NCBI GenBank assembly: GCA_017999985.1
Contig: JAGNKU010000004.1
Span: 1-64,000, forward strand
Reading direction: 5' to 3'
DNA: 64,000 nt
DNA from: Phycisphaerae bacterium
Lineage (GTDB): Bacteria; Planctomycetota; Phycisphaerae; UBA1845; Fen-1342
Shown here: positions 47,601 to 57,014 of the stretch, piece after piece
Layout: each line of letters starts with the position of its first letter
Position numbering within the stretch: position 1 is the stretch's first letter
Notes under the pieces: generated by a model
The model's database searches: none
Told to the model about the DNA's origin: nothing
The model's input: only the letters and a program-made list of their open reading frames with translations
Position numbers and translations under genes: made by a program

Positions 47601-47939
47601 CGCCTCCGTCTGGGTTCTGTGAGGCGAAATCGTAGCCGATCGGGCAGCGATGGGCGAAGTGCATAAGTGCTCGCGGCGCAACGCCGACAACGTTTTCGAT
47701 AGGCACAGCCATGGAACGGCCAGCGGGGCCGGTGAACCAGGGAGATTGCCGATCCCGGATGGCCGCCTAGAATACGAGCGGCCGAAGGTTTATAGGCGCT
47801 GAAGTCAGGCATTGGGTGTTCGGGCCACGTGAATCGTTCCAGGTGATGGTTGCGCCACGTTGGCGCGCGAGTCGGTTGGTCGGCGGCGCGGCTGAGGGAC
47901 GTTGCATTCAGTCGTGGCTGTGACCCCAGGAGAAACGTC

Positions 47940-48458
47940 ATGCGGAGTTTCAGGACGGTCATTCGGTACACGCTCTTCACACTTTCCATGTTCTTTCAGA
48001 TCGTTCCCGCCGGGTGCGTCTTCGGTCCGTCCGAGCCGCAACTAGCCGAGCAGCGGGACAACTTCGATGGGACCGTCGATTTCTCGACGGAGAAGACTTC
48101 GTCCTTCACTCTTCAGGGAACAGAGCTGCACATCGGAGAGTACACCGCCCGCGGCGAGGTCACATTTCGTGCCGGCGAGGCAGAAGGGACGTTGATCGGC
48201 GAGGGCGTCGCCGTGTTCGAGACCCCCGAAGGCGATCTGCTGGTCGCGGTCGTAACGTGGGACGTCGCCGCCGAGCAGGACGGCAACCGGGCGAGTGAGC
48301 TGCGATTCTCCTGGCGCGATTCCGTCGAGTTCAGCGATGGGACCGTCGTCGCGAGTACTGGGCGGTTCGCGGACGCGGAAGACCGTCCGCCGGGCCTAGT
48401 GGTCATCGCGATAATCGCAATCCTGATCGGTCTTCTGGTGCCTGCCGTTCAAAAATAG
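47940..48458 (+). CDS. Exported protein ending in a prepilin-like hydrophobic helix
   Basis: 172 residues; ATG 47940 follows AGGAG. N-terminal hydrophobic segment RTVIRYTLFTLSMFFQIVPA then GC, which fits a lipoprotein signal. The middle is a beta-rich, charged domain of unknown family. The last 20 residues, LVVIAIIAILIGLLVPAVQK, are almost the exact N-terminal helix of planctomycete DUF1559 pseudopilins (VVIAIIAILIALLLPAVQ), here at the C-terminus and followed at once by a stop. It may serve as a membrane anchor, or the gene may be fused to or truncated within a pilin gene. Confidence 0.65.
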   Translation: MRSFRTVIRYTLFTLSMFFQIVPAGCVFGPSEPQLAEQRDNFDGTVDFSTEKTSSFTLQGTELHIGEYTARGEVTFRAGEAEGTLIGEGVAVFETPEGDLLVAVVTWDVAAEQDGNRASELRFSWRDSVEFSDGTVVASTGRFADAEDRPPGLVVIAIIAILIGLLVPAVQK

Positions 48459-48577
48459 CGAGACATGGTCGCCCCGGCAATTTGAGGTAACCCCGCGCCG
48501 GGCCGGGCGAGCCAGCTTGTACGCTAACCGAGAAATCTCATTGACCCGCTGAGCACAACCAAAGGAGAAAGACCGCG

Positions 48578-48778
48578 ATGAGGAAGTTTGGAGTTTAGTG
48601 CATCGCCAACGCGTTGCTGGCGATTCTGAGCGTGCCGACACAAGCCCAGACGCCACTGGGCACGCCGTTCGCGTACCAGGACCAGCTCAAGCCGTGCGGC
48701 CAGCCCTTCAACGGCAACGCCAACCTGGTGTTCCGACTCACCCGCCCCACCGCACACCGCTCCGACCAGGCCGGATGA
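48578..48778 (+). pseudogene. Broken relative of the 43225 fibre-protein family
   Basis: AAAGGAG then ATG 48578, but an in-frame TAG comes after six codons (48596). The frame continues CIANALLAILSVPTQAQTPL, then FAYQDQLKPCGQPFNGNANL and VFRL, matching FTFQGRLDVSGVPANGTYDL of the 43225 protein. Similarity ends near 48745, then TGA at 48776. Confidence 0.6.
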
Positions 48779-49198
48779 CATTTTCAGTATGGACAGGAAC
48801 GGCGGCAGCGCGCACGACACCCGTCGCCAGGCTCCGATTGGAATCTTCTGGGGGGAAATTCGGCCGCCGAGCCTCGACAAACCCACGCTCCACGCTAAGC
48901 TGGTAAATAGGACCGAAGTCATCCTATACGCCCGTCGACCTCAAAAGGAGGAGCGGCGGGCGATTGCCAGCGACCGTATGGCACATCGCTGTAAATCCAG
49001 ACGCGTGCATCCTTCGAGGGCGCAACGACGTTGTTCGTCTGCGCCGTCGGGGGTGGTCCGCTCGCGGTGCTGCGTGAACGCCACCAGCCCGCCGGAACAG
49101 TGAATCGAGAGGGTTCGTGGGCAACCCCCCAGCGGGCCCGGTGAACTTGCGTCGCGGCTTGATAGTCGGTCGCTTGGTGCGACCCGAAGGAGACCCCC
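48779..49198. other. Gene-free stretch before the 49199 protease-like gene
   Basis: About 420 bases with no ORF showing planctomycete-like codon use and no recognisable repeat. It must hold the promoter for 49199; only its AAGGAG ribosome site is plain. Confidence 0.4.
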
Positions 49199-52150
49199 AT
49201 GTACAGAAGCGTTCTTTCCTTGAAACCCACGACGCCGCAGTGCGGCCCCTTGGGCCGCACAGCGATTCGGTTGTTCCACGCGTTCCTCTTGGTGCTGTTG
49301 GCAGCGCCGGCGTGGGCGATCCATCCGCACGTAGACTTTGCAGAATTGGTGCAGTCGGCCGATGTCGTCTTCGTCGGGACCGTGATTAGCACCGACGCCC
49401 ACTTCGGGATTAACGACCGGGTGATCGTCACCGATGTCACCTTTCAGGTCGAGGCCCTGGTCCACGCTGGCAGCGCGGTGGCGGTCGACGCTTCCGAGCA
49501 GGTCGTCTTGACCTTTGCCGGCGGGCAGGTCGGCGACCGCGGCGTCACCGTCAGCGGCGTACCTGAATTCGAGGTGGGACAGACCTACGTGGTCTTCTCG
49601 CGACTGGATGGCCAATCGTACATGAATCCGCTGGTCGGGGGCGCTCAGGGGCTTTTCAAAGTCGCACTGGACGCGGCGACGGGCGAGGCCTATCCCCTCA
49701 CGCCGGGCGGACTGGGCATCGCCGCGGTCCGCGATTCCGCACTGGAGTTCACCACCAAAGTCGAGCGTATCGAGGGCGGCGTGGCCACGCTTGTGGCGGG
49801 GGAATTCGTGATGGCTCCGCCGGGGCAGCCGGCGGCCGGCTCCGGTGACTCGGTGGAGGATTCGCTACGCTCCACCGGACCGACTACGCTCGTCAGCCTG
49901 AACCAGTTCATCAGTGAGATTGAGGCGGAACTGCAACAGCCGCCGCCGGCGGACGCCGTTCTCCGCGGTGTGTGGAACGCGATCGAAACGACGCCGAATC
50001 AGGGGCAGACGTCCAACAAGGTGCTCGTGGACACCGACCCGGACGAGGCGGTTGGGCACGCGGCCAAGGGGATCTCGCCTGTGCCGGCACTTGTTCCCGT
50101 GCCGCAAGATGACACGGTTGCGCCGGGCCCCTGGGAGTCGGGGAAAGCGAAAGGGGCGCTGCCCGACGCGACTGCAGACGCAGCCGTTGAAGGTCAGCCG
50201 GGTCAGCCCCCGGCGGGCGACGAGCGTGCGGCGTTGTGCTATTGCGGGGCGTTCAACCTGTTTCTGGTCATGGAGCAGGTCCCCACCAGTTGGTGGGAGT
50301 GGGGCGAGAACAACTACGCAATGGCGTTGTACAACTACTTCATGGACATCTACCGGTATGTGCCCGACGACGGAAGCTACGGCAACAATGACGAGAACGA
50401 GTTCGGTGGCTATCCTTCCAGCCAGGACCTGATCAACAATTACGGTCAGGGGTGGAACGGCGAGCTGGCCATCACCTGGACGTTCTGGAGTGGCTGCCAG
50501 TGCTGCACGATTACCCAGGCAGATGTCTTTTTCAACCCCGCCTATTCCTGGTGGCAGAACTTCAGCGACACATTCAATCAGAGCGGCCGGGTGCTCTACC
50601 GGCCCGTGGTGGACCATGAGCTGGGCCACAGTTGGGGCATGCAGCGCGGTTCCTGCACGGAGGACTACAGCTACTCCCAAATCAGCGTCATGCACGCCTA
50701 CTACTTCAACATCGTGGAGGACGGCTACGGCATCCACCACCCCGAGGCGTATTCCATCCGGCAGACCTACCAGGGGCAGACCGGCATCCTTCCGCTCACT
50801 GACGTAGGGGTGGAGTCGTACTATGCCAGCGGCAGCCTGATCAATTCTACGACCGACACCACCTCCTACCAGGCCGGCGACAGCATCACGATTTCCAACG
50901 TCACCGTTGAGAACAACTCGCATTCGGCCGTCTACGGCATGCGCATTCGTTTCTATCTCGGCGGTTACCAGATGGGAAGCTACTGGTATTGGGACTCGTT
51001 CCCGGCCGAAACCTACAACACGGGCACGTACACGACGACGATACCCGATGTGCCGCCGGGAACGTACTACGTCTGGGCGGTCCTCACGCTCAACGGCGAT
51101 GCGTATAGCTATGACGACCTCAGCTACAACAACACCACCTATCTGGCCAGTACCATTCAGGTTGCGCCCGTCAACGACTACTGCTGGGATTACACGGCAA
51201 TCGGCCTGGGGACTTATTACGGTAGTACGAATGGCGCGGACTACGACTACTGGGGGGCCAGTTGTGGCTCCACCGCGTCGACCCCGGACGTGTTCTATTT
51301 GTTCACCGCGCCGTGCACCGGGACACTGGCTGTGGATAGTTGCGGCTCGTCTTACGATACCGTCCTTTCCGTCCTCACCACCTGCTACGGTACCGAACTG
51401 GCCTGCAACGACGATTGTTACCCTCAGGTTTGCGGCTTACGCGACTCTTGCCTCACGTTGTCGGTGGCTGCCGGTGAGGACTATGTGATCCGCGTCTCCG
51501 GCTACAACGGGGCGTCCGGCGATTTTGTCCTGAATCTCAGCTACGCTGCGCCGGCCAACGACGCATGCGCCTCGGCGACGCCCGTTTCCGACGGAACGAC
51601 GCTGTTCAGCAACTGCGGCGCCACCACCGACGGTCCCGACGAGCCCGCGGCCTGCGATTTCTTCGGTTACACACAGATCGACGCCGACACCTGGTATCTC
51701 TACACCGCCTCGTGCACCGGCGATCTGACCGTCAGCCTTTGCGGCAGCACGTATGACACGAAACTGGCGGTGTACAGCGGCTGCCCGACCAACGGCGGCA
51801 CCATACTCGCCTGCAACGACGACTACTGCGCGTACCAATCGCAGGTCACCTTCCCTGCCGTGGCGTCAACGTCCTACCTGATCCGCATAGGTGGCTACTT
51901 GGGAGAAACCGGCGAAGGCACGCTCGCGGTCACGTGTGGCGGCGGCGCATCCCTCGTCGGCGACCTGAACTGCGACGGCGTGGTTGGCTTCGGCGACATC
52001 AACCCGTTCGTGCTGTACCTGAGCAACTATGCGACGTGGGAGGCAACGTACCCGGACTGCCCGCCCGAGAACGGCGACATCAATGGCGATGGCGCGTATC
52101 CGTCGTTTGCGGACATCAATCCGTTTGTGATGCTGTTGAGTGGCAGCTGA
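49199..52150 (+). CDS. Secreted metalloprotease-like protein with PPC-like domains and dockerin-like tail
   Basis: 983 residues, ATG 49199 after AAGGAG. Signal peptide to about 40 (ending PAWA). A beta domain at 45-170, a linker, then near residue 475 VVDHELGHSWGMQRG, an HExxH zinc motif; the third ligand is not obvious (candidates lie in ISVMHAYYFNIVEDGYGIHH). A CARDB-like sandwich at about 545-655 is followed by two pre-peptidase C-terminal-like domains (DVFYLFTAPCTGTLAVDSCG and DTWYLYTASCTGDLTVSLCG). The final 63 residues are the dockerin-like pair GDLNCDGVVGFGDINPFV and GDINGDGAYPSFADINPFV, ending LLSGS. Likely an extracellular protease, or a relative that has kept only part of the zinc site. 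Confidence 0.82.
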   Translation: MYRSVLSLKPTTPQCGPLGRTAIRLFHAFLLVLLAAPAWAIHPHVDFAELVQSADVVFVGTVISTDAHFGINDRVIVTDVTFQVEALVHAGSAVAVDASEQVVLTFAGGQVGDRGVTVSGVPEFEVGQTYVVFSRLDGQSYMNPLVGGAQGLFKVALDAATGEAYPLTPGGLGIAAVRDSALEFTTKVERIEGGVATLVAGEFVMAPPGQPAAGSGDSVEDSLRSTGPTTLVSLNQFISEIEAELQQPPPADAVLRGVWNAIETTPNQGQTSNKVLVDTDPDEAVGHAAKGISPVPALVPVPQDDTVAPGPWESGKAKGALPDATADAAVEGQPGQPPAGDERAALCYCGAFNLFLVMEQVPTSWWEWGENNYAMALYNYFMDIYRYVPDDGSYGNNDENEFGGYPSSQDLINNYGQGWNGELAITWTFWSGCQCCTITQADVFFNPAYSWWQNFSDTFNQSGRVLYRPVVDHELGHSWGMQRGSCTEDYSYSQISVMHAYYFNIVEDGYGIHHPEAYSIRQTYQGQTGILPLTDVGVESYYASGSLINSTTDTTSYQAGDSITISNVTVENNSHSAVYGMRIRFYLGGYQMGSYWYWDSFPAETYNTGTYTTTIPDVPPGTYYVWAVLTLNGDAYSYDDLSYNNTTYLASTIQVAPVNDYCWDYTAIGLGTYYGSTNGADYDYWGASCGSTASTPDVFYLFTAPCTGTLAVDSCGSSYDTVLSVLTTCYGTELACNDDCYPQVCGLRDSCLTLSVAAGEDYVIRVSGYNGASGDFVLNLSYAAPANDACASATPVSDGTTLFSNCGATTDGPDEPAACDFFGYTQIDADTWYLYTASCTGDLTVSLCGSTYDTKLAVYSGCPTNGGTILACNDDYCAYQSQVTFPAVASTSYLIRIGGYLGETGEGTLAVTCGGGASLVGDLNCDGVVGFGDINPFVLYLSNYATWEATYPDCPPENGDINGDGAYPSFADINPFVMLLSGS

Positions 52151-52175
52151 CCGTTCGTGCAAACTACAAATCGGG

Positions 52176-52205
52176 CCAGCGCCAGACCCTCGTGCCTGGC
52201 GCTGG
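52176..52205 (+). terminator. Hairpin after the 49199 gene
   Basis: CCAGCGCCAG, 10-base loop, CTGGCGCTGG: perfect 10-pair stem, 25 bases past the stop, followed by TCGCTCTTT. Probable terminator. The rest of 52206-52441 shows nothing. Confidence 0.5.
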
Positions 52206-52441
52206 TCGCTCTTTGGTGGTCACGTTCTTCTCTGGCACGAGCAGCGGCGGCCATACCGAGTATTCCATCCGCCGTGGTTGAGGCCGCGAGCGCGGGCTTG
52301 AACGGGCAGGCTGGGCTGATCGGGTCGCGCGAGAACGGCATCTGAAGACTGTTGGTGCAGGGTCTTTCCCCGCGTCAGCGCATCGCCAGCCCGCGAGACG
52401 AGCTCACCGGGCTGGCAGTTGCGGTCGAAACGGCGGGCGCG

Positions 52442-53050
52442 TCACGCCGCTCGCGTGTACCGGTGATGCAGCCCCCCTGCCTGCGGAATCGCGATGACGC
52501 GCCCATGGCTGGGCGGCTCGACCTTGCGGGGGAGCGGCGCGTTTCGTCCGAGCGACAAGTGGCCTCGCGCTTGGTGATAGTACGCGAAGTACGCGGTCAG
52601 AATGCGCACCAAGTGGGCTTCATTCAGCACGAGCATGTGATCCAAGCACTCGCGCCGGATTGAGCCGATCACGCGCTCGACGTACGGGCTCTGCCACGGC
52701 GAGCGGTACGCGATCACGACCTCGTCGATGCCCAGGTGCTTGACGCGCTCGCAGAAGTCCTGGCCGTAGATGCCGTCATGATCCCGGATCAGGAAGCGCG
52801 GCGCCTCGTCAAAGGGGAAGGCCTCGACGATCTGCTGCGCCGTCCAACGCGCCGTGGGACGCGGCGTGACGTTGAAGTAAACCACGCAATGCCGGTCGTG
52901 CCGCAGCATGAGAAAGCAGTAGAGCAAGCGGAAACTCACGGTGGCCACGACGAAAAAGTCGATCGCCGCGATGTCCGGCACGTGGTTTTCCAGGAACGTC
53001 CGCCAGGTCCGGGAGAACGGCTTGCGGTGGCCGGCGGTGCGATTCCTCAC
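52442..53050 (-). pseudogene. DDE transposase C-terminal fragment, copy 2
   Basis: Integrase core with KPFSRTWRTFLENHVPDI, first Asp in AAIDFFVV, second in LIRDHDGIYGQ and Glu in ERVIGSIRREC, so the catalytic triad is present. The N-terminal DNA-binding half is missing, as in copy 1 at 20653. Beyond about 53050 the open frame runs into the 5' region of the glycosidase gene on the other strand. Confidence 0.75.
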
Positions 53051-53331
53051 GTTCGAATCGGCCACGTCGTGTTCGAGCAGAGTCGACTCGAACTGCGTCC
53101 GCGGCGCGCCCCCACGCGGCGCACAACCTGAATTGGCCGCTCCTTCCAGTTCGCGTCGCCCACGCGGTAGAATCGCCTTTGCCTGTCGTGCTCGATATCG
53201 CAGCGGAGGACGATCCGTGAACACTGCGCGCTGCTTGCTCGTTGTATTGCCATTGTTGCCGCCGACAATGGCAGCCGGGATCGAACCGTCATCACCCGCC
53301 ATAGCGGCCAGCGAGTTTCTTGACGCTGCCC
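53000..53331. repeat. 332-bp block identical by eye to 21175-21506
   Basis: Spans the transposase fragment edge, the upstream region and the first 38 codons of the gene at 53217. Offset between the copies is exactly 31,825 bases throughout. Confidence 0.85.
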
Positions 53332-56300
53332 CCTTCGGGTGGCCACTGGCCGAAACGGATGGCAAGTCGTTCGGCGCGCGCTGGGCCGAGCCAAGGAAGA
53401 TCCGGCAACTGGCGATCGAGTTTGCCGACGGGACCGCGCTGCCGCCGACGGAACGCGTACGCGTCGAATACTGGCAGCGCGCCTGGAACGGTCACGCCGA
53501 CCTGCCGTTGGGAGAGCGCAATGCCGGCAATGCCGGCTGGGAGTGGATGGATGACTGGTACAACGGTACGTGGAAGACCGCAGCCGCACACATCGTGGTC
53601 AAACAGTCCGCGTGGGTTGTCACCTTCGACCCGACGAGCGACCGCGAGTTTGAGCAGTTCACCGGTCCGGGCGTGACTTACCGCCAAACCATGCAGACTC
53701 GCCTGGTAGCGGATACGCCGCTGCCCAGGCCCCTGCGGTTCCGGGCCCTGACCGACGCCCGCCTCCAGACGTTGGCCGTGCGTGTGCAGTTCGGTACGCC
53801 GTTGGTCCAGGAGCTGCACTTCGGGGACGCGGAGTCCGGCACCGTCGAGGTCTTCAATGGCACACTGGTCGGGCTCAGCGGTCCCGGTGTGACGGCCCCT
53901 GGCGATTCCGTGGGCCACTGGAGCCTGTCCACGCCGCCGCGCGGCGAGCTGCGCGCCGACCTGCTCATGGCCGCCGATCCGGTGGACGCACGCTACGACC
54001 GCACGATTGTCACGGTCCGGTCGGCGGTGCGGCCGTTTTCGTTCGCGGCGGACGAAGTCGCCCGCGGCGACCGCATCCTGATCGACGACCTGGGAGTGCT
54101 CGTAACGCGTGCCGACGACCCCATTACGTTGGAAGAATGTCGTGCCCGGCAGCGCGAGCAGAACCACAAGACGGTCTATGCCCGTGTGTTCGACGAGCCC
54201 GAGCAAACACTGGCGCGAGCCTGGGCCGACATGCCGCTCAAACATCCGCTCTGGTTCGTCCACGGCCTGCCCGGCGACCGCAACACGGTCCGCCAGTACC
54301 CCGACGGCAGCCTGCTCATCGCGGCCAATCCGCAGTGGTTCAAGAACCCCGCCAGCCCGCGCGACAGCGAGCGCAAGCGCTGGAGTGGCGACCACCTTGG
54401 CCTGCACTTCGGCTTCCCAGCCGAGTTCGTCCCTGGCGGTCGCGCGCTGCGCGAGGGCTGGCTGCCCGTGCTGCGGACGTGGTGGCAGGCGGGCCCGCTC
54501 TACTATGAGCAAACGACCGTCCTCGACACGCTCACGGGCGACCTGACGCGCATCCCACTCGACGAGCCGACGGTCCTGCTGATGTCGGTGCGCATCGTCA
54601 ACACGTCCGACACGGCGATCGGCACAGCTCGGCTGCGCTGCACAAGCAAGGGGCAGGACGCGCCGGAGAAGCTGACGCTCGCCGGCGATCGGGTGCTCGC
54701 CGATTTCGACGGCCGGCCGCGCGTACGCTACCTCCTGGACGCCGGCGGGCGCGGCGACTTCGCGCCAGACGGCGATGCCATCAGCTGGTCCCTGGCCCTC
54801 GCCCCTGGCGCCACCCACGAACTGCAGTTTCGCATTCCGACGATCACGTTGGCCACAGACGAAGAACTGGCGGCACTGCGCGGCACGAAGATCGCCGAGC
54901 GAACCGCACGCCTGTGCGCGTTCTGGCGCGACCTCGCTACCCAGGGCACACAGATCACGACACCCGAGCCCTGGCTGACCGACTTCTACAAAGCCCATCT
55001 GGGGCACCTGTTGATCAATTGCCTGCCGGAACTCGATTCCGACCGCCTGCACGCACACGTCGGCACCTGGTACTATGGCGTGTTCCCCAATGAGTCGGTC
55101 ATGATGATCAGCGACCTTGATCGTCGCGGCCTGCACGACCTCGCGCGCCGTTGCTACGACAGCTTTGTGCACTACCAGGGAACCGTGCGGTTCGAAGGCG
55201 ACTACGAAACGCAGGACGGCCTGTTCTACGGCGCCGGGGGGCACGAGATGGGTTCGTACAACAAGAGCCACGGCTACGTGCTCTGGGGTCTCGCGCAGCA
55301 CTGGTTCTACACCCGCGACCGTGCCTGGATGGAATGCGTTGCCCCCGCGATGGTCAAAGGCTGCGAGTGGGTGATGCACGAGCGCCGCCGGACGATGACC
55401 GACGCGCTGGCCTTGTCCGGCCACACGGGTTTGTCGGAGCCCGCGACCGCCTCCCGGCTGGGAACGGCCGCGAGTGATGCACCGCTCGACTACGGCTGGC
55501 TGCCGAAGGGCGCGCTCGAGGATGTCACCGACTACTGGAACTGGCTCGCGACGAATGCGGCGATGGTCTGGGGCTTCGAGGCCGCCGCCGCCGCGCTGGC
55601 CGACTTCGGCCACCCGCGCGGCCCGGAAATGCAGACGGAGGCGCGGGCCTATCGCACGGATTTCCTGCGCGGCATGCAGGAAGCCCGCATCCGCGCACCC
55701 GTCGTCGGTCTGCGCGACGGTACGTATGTCCCCAAGTTCCCCTCGCGCCTGTACGAGCGCGGCCGGTCCGCCGGGTGGATTCGCGAGACACTCGAAGGGG
55801 CCATGTTCCTCCCGGCGTACGAGCTTCTCCCGGCCGACGCGCCGGAGACCCGCTGGATCCTCGCAGACTACGAGGACAACCTCTACATTTCCGACACGTA
55901 CGGCTATAGCATTCCAGCCTTCGAGAGCTTCTGGTTCTCGCGCGGCGGGTTCTCCATGCAGGCCAATCTGCTGGATGGACCGCTGCCGTACCTGTACCGC
56001 GACGACATCAGACATTACTTGCGCGCGTTCTTCAACGGCTTCGCGTCGGCGTTCTACCCTGAGACGCGCATGTGTAATGAGCACTGCCTGCCTGAGCTTG
56101 GCTACCCCGCGGGTGATCACTTCAAGACGTCCGACGAAGCGCAAGTGACCTACTGGTTGCGGCTGATGTTCGTCCGTGAGTCCGGCCGCGAGCTGTACCT
56201 GGGCCAAGCCATCCCACGGTGTTGGCTGGCTGATGGTCGCACGGTTAGCATCGCGCGGGCCGCGACCCACTTCGGACCGCTGTCGTTTACGATTGAGTCG

Positions 56301-56513
56301 CACACCAGCGGGGGCGAGATCCACGCGACGTTGACGCCACCCGAGCGCAACCGGCCGGACCGGATCTTTGTTCGGCTCCGCCACCCGGACGGACGGCCCC
56401 TCCAGGGCGTGACGGTGAACGGGCGCGAATTCCGGGACTTCGACGTGGCCAGGGAGTGGTTGATCCTGCCCGGCGATGTCACCGGCGTGCAGCAGATCAT
56501 CGCCCGCTATTGA
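53217..56513 (+). CDS. Secreted six-hairpin glycosidase-like protein
   Basis: 1,098 residues from GTG 53217, preceded by GGAGG. The longer frame from 52941 is antisense to the transposase and is rejected. Signal peptide NTARCLLVVLPLLPPTMAAG. The N-terminal 600 residues are beta-rich. From about 580 the pattern is an (alpha/alpha)6 barrel: WLTDFYKAHLGHLLINCLPE, HVGTWYYGVFPNESVMMI, GDYETQDGLFYG, GSYNKSHGYVLWGLAQHW, DVTDYWNWLATNAAM, then a C-terminal sandwich (GVTVNGREFRDF). It resembles GH78/GH95-like enzymes; Glu or Asp residues in EGDYETQDG could be catalytic, but I cannot assign a family. Its 5' end is duplicated at 21392. Confidence 0.75.
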   Translation: MNTARCLLVVLPLLPPTMAAGIEPSSPAIAASEFLDAAPFGWPLAETDGKSFGARWAEPRKIRQLAIEFADGTALPPTERVRVEYWQRAWNGHADLPLGERNAGNAGWEWMDDWYNGTWKTAAAHIVVKQSAWVVTFDPTSDREFEQFTGPGVTYRQTMQTRLVADTPLPRPLRFRALTDARLQTLAVRVQFGTPLVQELHFGDAESGTVEVFNGTLVGLSGPGVTAPGDSVGHWSLSTPPRGELRADLLMAADPVDARYDRTIVTVRSAVRPFSFAADEVARGDRILIDDLGVLVTRADDPITLEECRARQREQNHKTVYARVFDEPEQTLARAWADMPLKHPLWFVHGLPGDRNTVRQYPDGSLLIAANPQWFKNPASPRDSERKRWSGDHLGLHFGFPAEFVPGGRALREGWLPVLRTWWQAGPLYYEQTTVLDTLTGDLTRIPLDEPTVLLMSVRIVNTSDTAIGTARLRCTSKGQDAPEKLTLAGDRVLADFDGRPRVRYLLDAGGRGDFAPDGDAISWSLALAPGATHELQFRIPTITLATDEELAALRGTKIAERTARLCAFWRDLATQGTQITTPEPWLTDFYKAHLGHLLINCLPELDSDRLHAHVGTWYYGVFPNESVMMISDLDRRGLHDLARRCYDSFVHYQGTVRFEGDYETQDGLFYGAGGHEMGSYNKSHGYVLWGLAQHWFYTRDRAWMECVAPAMVKGCEWVMHERRRTMTDALALSGHTGLSEPATASRLGTAASDAPLDYGWLPKGALEDVTDYWNWLATNAAMVWGFEAAAAALADFGHPRGPEMQTEARAYRTDFLRGMQEARIRAPVVGLRDGTYVPKFPSRLYERGRSAGWIRETLEGAMFLPAYELLPADAPETRWILADYEDNLYISDTYGYSIPAFESFWFSRGGFSMQANLLDGPLPYLYRDDIRHYLRAFFNGFASAFYPETRMCNEHCLPELGYPAGDHFKTSDEAQVTYWLRLMFVRESGRELYLGQAIPRCWLADGRTVSIARAATHFGPLSFTIESHTSGGEIHATLTPPERNRPDRIFVRLRHPDGRPLQGVTVNGREFRDFDVAREWLILPGDVTGVQQIIARY

Positions 56514-56730
56514 CGCCTGCGCGCTGCGGCCGGCCACTCCAGAACCAGCGCCAGCTGCTCACGGGGCCAACCGGGCTGCCACAGTCCATAGTCACTGGGC
56601 CGCCCGCGTACCACCTCGTCCAGTCGGCCAGAAACGCCTCCGTCAGCTTGTATGGCCCGTTGTCCTCCCGACGATCCAGCCAACCCGTCAGCCCGTGCGC
56701 CGCAAAACGCCGGATCACACGCGACACCCA
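56514..56730 (-). pseudogene. IS630-like transposase N-terminal remnant
   Basis: The minus strand reads LWVSRVIRRFAAHGLTGWLD then RREDNGPYKLTEAFLADW, which fits the helix-turn-helix region of IS630 transposases. A frameshift moves the likely continuation (GLWQPGWPREQLALVLE) into another frame. No start codon or core remains. Confidence 0.4.
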
Positions 56731-56755
56731 CAGGGGGTGGCTGGGCCTCGCAGGT

Positions 56756-57014
56756 CCGGGGCGCAAGATCGCCGGGTTGATGACGCTGACGGTCGTACGC
56801 CCGGACGACCTCGCCGACCGCATCCTCGATCGTGAGAAGCACCCGCAATGGCAGGGCGAGCGAACCAAGATGGTCTACGCCTGGCCCACGAACGAGGCGC
56901 TGTGGACCCGTTACGCCGAGCTATGGCGACTGGGTATGCAGGCCGATCGCGGGATCTCCGAGGCGACGGAGTTCTACCGCGCCTATCGTGAGGCGATGGA
57001 CGACGGCGCAGTCA
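56756..57014 (+). pseudogene. Phage terminase large-subunit relic
   Basis: The plus frame reads MTLTVVRPDDLADRILDREK, QGERTKMVYAWPTNEALW, RYAELWRLGMQADRGISEAT and EFYRAYREAMDDGA, which matches a helical segment of tailed-phage terminase large subunits. About 80 codons survive with no ATPase or nuclease motifs. It abuts the hemerythrin gene's 3' end. Likely the last trace of a prophage. Confidence 0.5.

Noticed and set aside
47453-47989. 178-codon minus ORF overlapping the transposase fragment
   Set aside because: It is another frame of the IS 5' end; the same out-of-frame peptide appears at 14761-15063 because the DNA is homologous.
49199-49260. Possible transmembrane start instead of signal peptide in the 49199 protein
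   Set aside because: The hydrophobic stretch is short and ends with AWA, typical of a cleaved signal peptide.
53292-56537. 1,081-codon minus-strand ORF
   Set aside because: Antisense shadow of the six-hairpin glycosidase-like gene, which has a signal peptide and family motifs.
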